The translations under genes and the position numbers were made by a program. DNA of 22,490 nt from Willaertia magna (Eukaryota > Heterolobosea > Eutetramitea > Acrasida > Naegleriidae): the NCBI GenBank assembly GCA_902984215.1, contig CADWAF010000855.1, positions 1 through 22,490 on the forward strand. The letters are read 5' to 3'. The notes beneath the pieces were generated by a model. That model did no database searches and had not been told where the DNA came from. It saw only the letters and a list, made by a program, of their open reading frames with translations. This document shows positions 8,767 through 18,800 of the stretch, one piece after another. How positions within the stretch are numbered: position 1 is the first letter of the stretch; each line of letters starts with the position of its first letter.

Positions 8767-10948
8767 TTATCTGTGTTTATTAATAGTGTCTGTCACAATA
8801 GTTTGATCCTCTTTATCATTGCAAGTTGGATAGTATCTTTCGCCTTTTGCAATGTTTCTGTACCAAACAAAATATAAGGCAACTGTGGTAATTACAACTA
8901 TTGAAATGGAAACCCCAAAGGTTATCCATGATTTCATTACTATTGACATCCAAAATAAATACTGAAATACTTGCCAAGGAATTATAACAATCAAGGACAT
9001 CCAATCAAATATCGATTCAACATTAACTTTCTTTACTGTTTCTCTTGTAAAGCGTTTCCTAATTGGTCCCCACAAACCGAATGGTCTTGTCTTTGCATAA
9101 CTGTTATTAAGAGTTAAATACCAAGGTAAAACACCATTATTACTTACAATTTTAATAATACTTCAGGGTCTGTACGAGGGGTCAATAAACTGATAATAAT
9201 AGTAAATACAAAAGATGCTGCAGCTATTATACAAAATGAATAATATTCGGGCATGTCATAATGAAATATTGTGAAAAATGTTTTCATAATAATGGCACTA
9301 AAAGAACCCAGAAGTAATCCAAAAGAATAACCGTATCCATTAATTCTGTGCCAATACCACCTTAATAACAAGGGAACTGTCAATCCACTCCCCAATGACA
9401 TTGTTATCCATCCCCATATATCATTAATTGATTTAATAACTAATGTAAATCCCAATCCAATTGTCACAATTACTACAGCTGTCACTCTTCCAACAATCAG
9501 TAATTCCCTTTGCGACGCGTTTTTTCGTAAAAAAGCGTGATAAACATCTTTAACAAATACAGCTCCTACTTGATTTACTGTAGAATCAAAACTAAATAAA
9601 ACAGTCATTAAGATAAGTGAAAAGAGAAAACTTACGTGCTCATAGCAGCCGATATCATACCACCCAAAAGAATTCCTTTCAAACCCATAGGGACCATGTC
9701 AGAAATAACACGAGGCAAGACAATCTCTGGATCAGCAATTACTTCCTTACCATAACCATTTCCATAATATATTCCCATTAATGCTACAGCAACAACTGTT
9801 CACAATTGTTTAGAACTTCAAAATTACATTAATTACTTACTAAAAGGCCAACGAAATGATAAAAAGAAAATCCATAAAGAAGTTAAGATTGTGGCATCTC
9901 GTTCATTATTTGCAGCAAAATAACGCTGTTCAGCATAAGAGGTAACCCCACCAAATCCCTCAATAAACATTTTCACAACATAAAACATAATAGAAAGTCC
10001 AAATAAATTGTAAATACTATATGTTGAATTTTCTGGGAAATCGAAACTCCATTTTGGAACAGCCAAAGACCAATCGCTAATAGAGGCATTATATGTTTGA
10101 TAGCTTATCATTGTTTGGTTTGTTATAATAGGAGCAGATAGTGTAACTACAGAGGGAAGGTCAACTGTCACAAGTGACATTATACAAACTGTTATAATAG
10201 AAACAAAAATAATTAAGGCTGTTAAAAGGTAAGTAATCAATAATCTTAACAATAAACATACCCTGAAAAACATCAGTCCAAACAACACCAGATAAACCAG
10301 TTGTGACAGTGTAAATCATTGACAAAACCACCATAATAAAAGAAGCCCAAAATTCTCTTTTAATTCCCAAGAAATCTCCTAGGCCAGGAACGAATTCAGC
10401 AACAAACTTTCCAGAACCTACAGAAAAGTAAGTAATACTCCCAATAGCTAATAAAATAAAGGCTATGGCTGTAGATAATCTTGCTAAATTTCCCTCACGC
10501 CCATGACCAAACCTTAGATACATCCTTAGTAAATAAAACAATAGAAATAAATAACAATTAAATAGCAATACTTACCATTCTGCACTAGTCATCACACCAG
10601 CTCTTCTGAACCATTTTCCTAAAAAAGCTGGATTACAAATGGTGTGAAAATTTGTTTTTAACATTAGACTTACCCATCATAAAAGCTAGCGCCATCGTCA
10701 TTCCTCCTCTCAGTTCAATAAACATTCCTCTTACCCCCATGGCATAAATCATAGCGATATTAATCATTGTACCAGATATATCAAGGTTGGATGCCATTCC
10801 TGATGTTGCCAGAGCCCACTATAAAAACAAAAACAAAACAACAATTAAAAAAGTTTGTACGTGACTACATACCCACGGAATTGACAAACCTCCAAGAAAA
10901 TAATCATCTATGGTTTCTCCTAAATCATCTTTTTTCTCTGTTGTTTGA
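8767..10948 (-). CDS. Sodium:solute symporter (SSS/SLC5 family), eight visible exons, 5' end missing
   Basis: Exons on the minus strand are 10948-10873, 10818-10674, 10618-10576, 10524-10262, 10218-9841, 9795-9636, 9591-9148 and 9100-8767. All junctions are GT..AG and every phase agrees, giving about 613 residues. It should be a polytopic membrane carrier taking up a solute with Na+. SSS motifs are DDYFLGGLSIPWWALATSGM after where helix 1 should be, RAGVMTSAEWMYLRFG, GLSGVVWTDVFQALII, GILLGGMISAAMST with FDSTVNQVGAVF (the helix 8 Na+-site region), and many hydrophobic helices up to a polar tail ending NKHR. The substrate cannot be told; the motifs resemble bacterial-type solute:sodium symporters. 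The exon at 10948 begins after an acceptor (CCTAG) with no ATG in frame, and I find no upstream exon encoding helix 1 before the opposite-strand gene at 11198. So the gene is either 5'-truncated or has an unrecognised first exon. Confidence 0.85.
9101..10872 (-). other. Seven short introns of the symporter gene
   Basis: Introns deduced from protein continuity are 10872-10819 (54 bp), 10673-10619 (55), 10575-10525 (51), 10261-10219 (43), 9840-9796 (45), 9635-9592 (44) and 9147-9101 (47). Donors are GTAAGT or GTATGT and acceptors are TAG, AAG or CAG. They set the normal intron size for this genome at about 43-55 bp, which is the yardstick used for the outlier intron in the large kinase gene. 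Confidence 0.9.
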
Positions 10949-10949
10949 C

Positions 10950-11115
10950 TAGGTTGATCTTTTTAACAAACTATCAATCATTAACCTAATAGTGTTGGGA
11001 TTTTTTTCAAAATAGGTTAATATCCAAGATCTGTTCTTATTTAGCTTTAGCAAAAATTTTGTAAAGAAAATCAACAATAAAGTGTACAAACTTTTCATAA
11101 ATTCTCATCAACCTA
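10950..11115. repeat. Cluster of four alternating TAGGTT(A/G)A elements
   Basis: The intergenic region between the symporter 5' end and the gene at 11198 holds TAGGTTGAT (10950-10958), ATTAACCTA (10980-10988), TAGGTTAAT (11013-11021) and ATCAACCTA (11107-11115). The outer pair are perfect 9-bp inverted repeats of each other, and so are the inner pair, so the set is nested. Similar words occur at 31-37 and near 12755. They could be paired regulatory sites or remnants of an element; the function is unknown. Confidence 0.5.
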
Positions 11116-11197
11116 ATTTCATGAAAGGGAATTATTAAGCGTTTGTCTTCTATTTTTGAATTAGAAAATTATTATTGTCTGGTCATGAGTAAACAAA

Positions 11198-11482
11198 ATG
11201 TCAACATATGATATTGAATGTACCCTAGTAAATAAGGCGGATAGAAGTGAAAGAAAGTACAGGGGAAGAATAGATACTTCAAAATCCATCTTACAATTAA
11301 GAGGAATGAACGTTAATCATATTATTTCCAGCCACTTAATTAATGATAACCCCAAAATATTCGCATTTGACAATGACAATCAAAGTAAAGTAGAAATTAA
11401 CGAAAACGATAAAAGTATTCATATCAAAGATAACTTTAAACATGAAGAATTGGATGGATATTTCGAATACATCAACCAATAA
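11198..11482 (+). CDS. Small soluble protein of unknown function, 94 residues
   Basis: The ATG at 11198 opens a 94-residue ORF ending in TAA. The protein is polar and charged, with alternating hydrophobic residues (YDIECTLVNKADRSERKYRG, SKSILQLRGM, KVEINENDKSIHIKD) suggesting a small beta-rich fold. There is no signal peptide or membrane segment. I do not recognise it. Its balanced composition and higher G+C than its flanks support a true gene. It is followed 129 bp later by the MAPEG gene on the same strand; no link is implied. Confidence 0.65.
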   Translation: MSTYDIECTLVNKADRSERKYRGRIDTSKSILQLRGMNVNHIISSHLINDNPKIFAFDNDNQSKVEINENDKSIHIKDNFKHEELDGYFEYINQ

Positions 11483-11611
11483 CGTTAATAATTACAAAAT
11501 CACGTCTTCTCGTCCTGCCGAAACTTAAACAAGTAAGGATTTGAGGATGGAATGAAATTTCTTTTAAAAATAAATTTTTAAATTTAATTGATCAACCTCA
11601 GTGTTAATAAA

Positions 11612-12046
11612 ATGTCTTCTATTCACATTAATAACTTAAATCGTGTTGGAGTGGTTGGTGCTGTTTGTTTATCAGCAATGAACTTTGTATTGGGTATTTT
11701 AGTAAGCCGTCAACGTATGAAACAACAAAAATCTATTGGTTATGATGAAAAGGATTTATCTAATCCTTTAACAAAGGCTTGTCGTGCTCATATCAACCAT
11801 TCCGAATATACTCCTACAATGATTGCATTAATGTTATTTGTTGAATCTAAATCCATGATAACTAATACTCCAGTTCCATTACCTATTAATGCATTAATGG
11901 TAGGATATGTCGCAGCAAGAATTATGTTAACTTTAAGTTTATTAATCCCAAAGGATTTAACAAGACCAAGTATTTTCAGAAGAATCGGAGCTACCGCAAA
12001 CTATCTCGTTGGTCTAGCCCTCGCAGGTTCCCTTCTTTTCCAATAA
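11612..12046 (+). CDS. MAPEG family membrane protein
   Basis: The 144-residue product starts at the ATG at 11612 (a TTG eight codons upstream is in frame but not a normal eukaryotic start). The segment from Arg58, RAHINHSEYTPTMIALML (58-75), matches the MAPEG signature with Arg, His, Asn and Glu in place. About four hydrophobic helices are seen near 11-32, 66-82, 92-112 and 128-143. Family members are trimeric glutathione-dependent enzymes in the ER or other membranes acting on eicosanoids or xenobiotics. This one resembles the short, bacterial-YecN-like branch, whose substrate is unknown. It ends 66 bp from the convergent gene. Confidence 0.85.
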   Translation: MSSIHINNLNRVGVVGAVCLSAMNFVLGILVSRQRMKQQKSIGYDEKDLSNPLTKACRAHINHSEYTPTMIALMLFVESKSMITNTPVPLPINALMVGYVAARIMLTLSLLIPKDLTRPSIFRRIGATANYLVGLALAGSLLFQ

Positions 12047-12072
12047 AACATTTTTTTAGCCTGGCCATAATC

Positions 12073-12093
12073 TTAACCATATAATAAGGTTAA
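12073..12093. repeat. Small hairpin between convergent genes
   Basis: TTAACC (12073-12078) and GGTTAA (12088-12093) form a 6-bp inverted repeat with a 9-base loop inside the 66-bp gap between two convergent genes. It could mark 3' ends of either transcript; it may also be chance. Confidence 0.3.
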
Positions 12094-12112
12094 TCCCAGT
12101 AATATAATCATT

Positions 12113-12727
12113 TTACTTTTTAAGCATTCTATCTCTTTCTATTCTTTTCTTAAATAATTCTAGAAATTCAGAAATAAATTCATCATCTCCCTTTCGTTTG
12201 ATATATTTAATAAGGTCAAATTTTTCTTTAGAACACAAGTATTGTGCATCTTTATCTAATGTTGAACTACCACTTATTATTAACCCACCTCCTATTCCTT
12301 CCATTCCTTTAATATCTCTGTATAATTTAACAATTTCAAAAACATTAACTTTATTCCCTTTTTGATAATGTTTTGCATCATATACATAAACATTTCCAGT
12401 CAACTTGTCCTTTATTACAAAATCGGGTCTTATAGTATCTGATTTAAAATTCATTTTCGAAAAGAATTGAATTGAACTAGTATCTAATGAATAACGAAAT
12501 CTATCTCTAATATGTTGTCTTTCTTCAGGAATAATAACACCTAATACTTCATGTTCCACCGTTAAATTTTCAGCATCGTATTCTTTAATTGCCCTTTTTA
12601 ATAATTTTAAAATGTGTAATTGAAATTCTCGATGTGTCATTCCTGTAGATTTTTCTTTTTTAATTATTGTCTCTGTTGTTGTTAAAAAATTATAATTTAT
12701 TGCATTGTATATTACTGTAAAAATCAT
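12113..12727 (-). CDS. Predicted PD-(D/E)XK nuclease-fold protein
   Basis: The 204-residue product contains Pro101-Asp102 followed 15 residues later by Asp117-Ala-Lys119 (RPDFVIKD ... VYVYDAKHYQKG), the core metal-binding pattern of PD-(D/E)XK nucleases, on two predicted beta strands. A helix follows (VNVFEIVKLYRDIK) and then a strand-turn GGGLIISGSS, as in restriction-endonuclease-like folds. An N-terminal helix around 31-49 (THREFQLHILKLLKRAIKE) may supply the usual extra acidic residue. The first 29 residues are not conserved-looking, so Met30 could be the true start. Members include restriction enzymes, Holliday-junction resolvases and transposon nucleases. No transposase or methylase is adjacent, so the job is unknown. 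It is divergent from the large kinase gene (73-bp gap). Confidence 0.7.
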   Translation of the reverse strand: MIFTVIYNAINYNFLTTTETIIKKEKSTGMTHREFQLHILKLLKRAIKEYDAENLTVEHEVLGVIIPEERQHIRDRFRYSLDTSSIQFFSKMNFKSDTIRPDFVIKDKLTGNVYVYDAKHYQKGNKVNVFEIVKLYRDIKGMEGIGGGLIISGSSTLDKDAQYLCSKEKFDLIKYIKRKGDDEFISEFLELFKKRIERDRMLKK

Positions 12728-12800
12728 AATTTTTCAATTAAAGAAAAATCTTCTAGGTTACAAAAAAAGTTTTAAATTTTTTATAATAATTTATTAAATA

Positions 12801-15800
12801 ATGACCTCGGAATACAGATTAAGAAGAGGTTCTGACGAAAATGAAATGGATTTAATAGAACCCTCCGATAATGCAATTCTATCTCGAGAAGAAATGATGA
12901 GACGAAGTAAAAAGTTACAATTACTTACTTTATTATGCGACAACAGTTCAAAATTTGATAAATCATATCAATATGAAAAACAAACAAAGGTGAGTATTAT
13001 TCATATATTATCGGTATATAATTTTTCTTTTAAAAAGGCTTTGGATTCTATTCTTATTAGCATTGAAACGGAAAAGAATGAAGCGGAATGGTTAGAATTA
13101 GGTTTATATCCTTGTATCTTTCAATGTTTATGTTCAAGAGATAGAATAGATAACGAATTCATTAATTTAATTCAAAAAGTTTTATTGCAAACTAAATTAT
13201 CAGAGACTCAAAACTTTATTCAATTTTGCGACGCTTTTAGCGATTTTGTTTATGAGGAACAAAACATAACGAATTTATTATACTTATTGTACAAAATACT
13301 GATGCAAAAGGATGAAACCTATATGCAAGTAAGTTTTTTCAAATATCTTTGTCATTAATTTTTGATCATCTCATTATTCCCTATTCTCCAACCTTTTTGC
13401 AAAATACGCGATTGAATCCATTTCCACAACTACCCTATGAATCTACCATCTACGATATGATGCTACTTTTTTTTTTGAATTTATAAACTTGTAGCTTTTT
13501 ATAAACCGTAGTGGCGCCAACTTTCTATTGGATCTCTATCGAAAACGTCTCGTTGTAAGTGAAGTAGATCCAATGCCTTACGGTCATGCAAGAAGACCAA
13601 TGATAAAACAAGGTGTTACTCAACATTTATTAAAATCACCTAGGATTACAACACCTAAAAAACCAAGTTTAAAAACCATTTCGTATAATAGTCAAATTAC
13701 AGAACAAGAAAGTAAAATAAAAAGAAAAACAGTAAATGATTTTGGAAATATTTATGTGTCACCAACAATGGGAGAGACACAAATACCCACAATTAATACA
13801 AGTAGTGTTCATAATAATAGTTTTACTAAAGAAAGTGGACATTTATCAGCTCGTTTTACAACTTCAAGAAGTGTTTCAACACCTAATGTAACATTTTTAG
13901 ATGATAGTTCAATTAGTGGGAATTTAAGTAATAGAAGTTTAAGTCCTTCTTCTGGATCTAAATTTGTACCTCCTTTAAAATTACCAAATAAGAATAGTCA
14001 AGCTGGTATTGGTTTTACAAGATCTAGTAGAAGAATATATCATGAATTAAATCATTTAAATTTAGAAAGTTTAAGATTAAGTATTGATACTTTACGTCAA
14101 TCTTCAAGTGATGAATCTGTTAATAATACAACAACAAAAACAAAAACTGTAGAAGAAAAGAAGAAAACGAGTATTGAATACTTTAATTCTTTAGCTGCAA
14201 AGTTAGGTGAATTATATATAGCTAATGATTTAACATATCTTATACCTATTAAAAGAGATTTAGATATGCAATTATCATCTGTTCATGATAAAGAAGAACA
14301 ACAACAACAACAGTTAGCAAGTAATATATTACATAAAACTGAATCACCAAATGTTATTGTAGTAAAGAAAGAAAATGAAGAAGAAAAAACGTCAACTGTC
14401 ACTACTAAAAATAATGAACTAATAACAATTGAAGAAATGATTTTATCTAACGATGCTTCTATTCATAGATTTTTCGTTTTAAAATTATTACAAGCAATTA
14501 CTAAATTCCCTGTGATAAGAAAATTTGCTAGAAATCCAGTAAATATGTTAATGTATGAGTTAAATAATTTAAGTTATAAAACAAATATGGTTGGAAATGA
14601 AAGTAAATTAATTGATAATGTTGAGTATCAAAATATTTCAATGATTTTTGACATGTTATCACAATATGCAGCTGATGTTGAAGCAAAATATTTTAGATTA
14701 TGGAGAATGAACACTTCAGGTAAAAGTTATGATCCAACACGTGATCGTGCTCTCAAAAAGTTTGATATATTCCTATGGAGATGGGCTGGAATAGCAGAAC
14801 AAGTTACAGACACTGAAGATTGGGAAGAAATTGAATATCAATTACAAACTTTATCAAAATATTTATATTCATGTGTTTCAAGAGTTCAAGCATCTCAATG
14901 TACAGCTGTTTGTCTAGAAACATTATTAAAATTACAAGTAGCTTGTAGAAGAAAAAGTAGAGATAAACACAGACATTATAATTTTAGAATGGTCACTGAA
15001 GGAAAGGATTCTACAATTTTAAATATTATTCATTTACTTTTAGAAATATTTGATTTCATTATTGGCAGTCCAGAACGTCATCCTCTTCTATTAGAATTCT
15101 TTTACTTTAATTTAATTGAAAATTCTGAAACTTTTTCATGGTTACGTGAATATGCAATTTTCACATTAAAAGAGGATTATGCATGTTCTCATAAAACAAA
15201 AGCATTTGAGATATCAGTTGAAGATAGAAGAGTAAGGGTAATGAAACATTATCAAGTTTTAATGGATCTATTTCAAGATTTAGGTGAAGAGTTCTTCTCA
15301 AAGAAGGAAGAGAATTCACATCATATTAAACAAAAGAATTTATTGAATTACATGATGATGAATGAAACAAGTGGAATTTCAAATGCAAGTAATAATTCAA
15401 GTGGCGAAGAACAATTCTTAAATGAAGATAGTGGTGTAATGAAACAATTTGATTTCTTAGTAAATCCAATTGACGGATTAGTTTTAGGTTTCTTAACAAA
15501 AGGTCCAATCACAGAAAATTACATTGTAAAAAAGGAAATGTTAACATTGTTAGAAAAGATGTTTCGTTTACCTTATTTACCATTTTTGAGAATAGAATCA
15601 TATGTAAATACTTATATACGGTACCATTATTTAAATTTTGTTAAATTATATATTGATGAAGCTATTGATGATATCACGTTAGAAGCATGTACTTTACATA
15701 TGAATGTTTTAATTGCTTTTTCAATGAACAAAACACCTCAAATTGCTAATCGTTTTTACACATTAAGAGTTGTTAGGTTCTTAGCTAGAGAGATTGATTT

Positions 15801-18800
15801 AGAATATAAGATACATGAAAAGAGACAACAAAATTCACAAAACAAATTAGATCAAATGAGTACTAATTTAAATATTAATAGATCAACTAGCACATCAGAA
15901 ATTAGTCAAAATCAAACATCTTCAACTGATAACGTTTCCACTCATGATGAACAAACAGATACAGAAAACTCAGATTCTGATGATATGAGTGATTTTGATT
16001 CACCTAAACCAACCACAACTGCATTACCAACATTACCTTCTTTATCGTTTGGAGCGTTTGGTGGCGGTAATAAACCAACTATTCCAAGTATTGGGGCTGC
16101 AGTAAATAATAATAACACAAATCAACAAAATGATAACGATAATAATAAGAATGACAATGGAGTTGGTGGTTTAAAGATGAAGTTAAGCATTCCAAAGTTA
16201 GGTGGTGGTGGAAGTGATAATAACAATAGTGCAACAAGTCAAACATCAACTTCTAATACACTCACAACAAAAGAAGAGAAAAAGACAACTTCTGATGAAT
16301 CTGATAGTTATGATGATAGTGAAACTGAATCAGAAGAAGAGGAAGTAAAACCAAAAACCAATCCACTAATGAATATGAAATTACCATTAAATTTAGCAAC
16401 GAAAACAAATGAAAGTAATAACAGTTCACAACCAAAGTTGACTATCCCACCAATTTCGTTAGGTAAAAACAATCAAACCTCAACTGTCAGTAATAATAAT
16501 GAAACAACAAAATTGTCATTCAATAAGGGACAAAATAGTGCTAGAGATCAAAAGAAAAACAAATTTATTGTTTCTAGTGGTGGTGAATTAATTATTGATT
16601 CAGCTAGAAATTCTGCAAGAAATAAATTACAACAAAAGAAAGAAACGAATAATGCAACAACAAATGATTCAGAAGATGACTCTGAAGAAGATGATTTCAT
16701 TGATACACCATCTGTACCAAAAGCTAATAGCGCCATACCAAAACTTAATTTCACACTAGGTGGTTCTAATTTTATGAACCCAACCACTACAACTGCGGTA
16801 ACTACAACAAAACCTACTCTCCCAACAATCCCTACAACGGTCATTAAGTCACCTAAAATTAAGGGTAGTTCAGAAGGTAGTGAGATACCACCTCCTCCAA
16901 CTACAAAGACTAGAATTTTAGATAAATTAAAGTTAGAAACAGGTTCTAGAAAGTCAGGAGATTTTTCATTGAATTCAATTAGATCTACAGCTGCTACTTC
17001 AGAATCTGAATTTTTATATGAAGATGATTTAAGTGATGACGAAGCATTATCAAGTTTAATTGAAACAACAGTTCAATTTATTGATAGATATGATGCCTTT
17101 AAGAAATTAATGGAATCTGATGAAGTTCAATTTTATGAACAAGAAAGAAAGAATAGAAAATTATATAGAAGTGATAAATTACACGTTGCAATTATAACAT
17201 TATTAATGTCATTAATGATTACTTCAAATTCAACATTGGATTCTAAGTATACAGATCAATATCCATTAAATAAGAATTTACCAAATATTCCATTTATGTT
17301 ACATTATCATATTAATGATTTATATAATGAAAAGATTATACCTTTATTGCATGATACAATTTCAACACATTGTAGTATGAATGATGAATTAATTGGTTTA
17401 GCAATATTATTAAGATTATTAAGTAAAAAACTATTTGAACCAAATCTATATAGCGTTAGAGAAGAAAGATTAGGATTTGGTGCATATGGTGACGTTTGGA
17501 GATGTAAATTAAAATTTACACATTCATCAGTTAAAACGGTTGCCGTTAAATTATTAAAAGTTCCAAAAATGATTGATGAAACATGTATTTTGTATAATAT
17601 ATTTAATGAAATTTTAATTATGGAGAAATTCAAAGCTGATCCAAGGATTTGTAGAATGTATGATTATGGTGTTAGTGATGATTATTATTATATAGTAATG
17701 AAAGAATATAAATGTAGTTTGAAGAGTTGGAGAGCAAAACAAACTCAACCATTTTTACAATCTATTCCTTTATATATGAATATATTTAAAAGAATTTTAG
17801 AATCTTATAAATTTTTATATGACAATAATATTAATCATTTTGATTTGAAATGTGACAATATCTTTTTAGAACCTTTTGATGGCGTTAAAGATGAAGAATT
17901 CTTCCATCATGAATCTGATATGCCACACTTTGAATTAGTTATTGGTGATTTTGGTGAAAGTTTTATCTATTCAAATGATGAAGATGATGGATATACAACT
18001 AGACATAGAGGTACAGAATGTATTAAAAGTCCAGAAATGTTAAAAATAGAAATGATGGACACAAAAAGTAAGAATTATGACAGAAGAAGAAAAGTTGGTG
18101 CCAACAGTGCAAGCGATATCTGGTCATTAGGTTGTTTATTCTATGAACTATTAAGTGCTGAATTTCTATTTGATGCTACAGATTTTACCACTTTCTTTAT
18201 GTTATTAACTGACAATAAGAAGACATTAATCTCTCAAGAAAGATTTTTAAGAATACATTATAATCATTTCTTAATGGATATATTAAGTTATATTTTAGTT
18301 AGAGATCCATTACGTAGACCTTCTATTAATGATTTAACACAAAGATTTTCCTATTTTGTTTCTGTTATGCCTTCTATGTCTAAATTAAAAGATTTAAAAC
18401 CAGAAGAAATTGAAGAAGAATTTAAGAGTGCAAGAAATTCACTTAGCAGTCGTGGCGTTACACCAAAGATTATAACACATAATATTGATGAAGATTATTT
18501 AAATCATCCATTAGAAACACCACATACAAATAGAAAAGCATCAACTATCTTTGATATTAATAATAATGACAGTAAGAATAGTTCAAATAGTAAGAGTAGT
18601 AGTGATGGTGGATCATTCACAAGTAATAATACAAATGAGAAATCATCAAAATCAAAGAATCAAGTTAATGAAGAACATAATTATTTAACACCATATAATT
18701 GGATGAAAGAAGATGTTGAATTTTATATTAACAAAGCAACATTTATTATGAAGAATAGATTATATTTAGTATCAGATGATTTAGCAAGTGATAAATCTAT

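Noticed and set aside
8816..9004. Second minus-strand ORF inside the last symporter exon
   Set aside because: It is an alternate frame of an exon whose frame is fixed by seven consistent splice junctions.
10767..10952. Plus-strand 61-codon ORF
   Set aside because: It is antisense to symporter exons with conserved SSS motifs and has no coding character of its own.
11588..11611. TTG start adding eight residues to the MAPEG protein
   Set aside because: The in-frame ATG at 11612 has an A-rich leader like other genes here, and eukaryotes rarely start at TTG.
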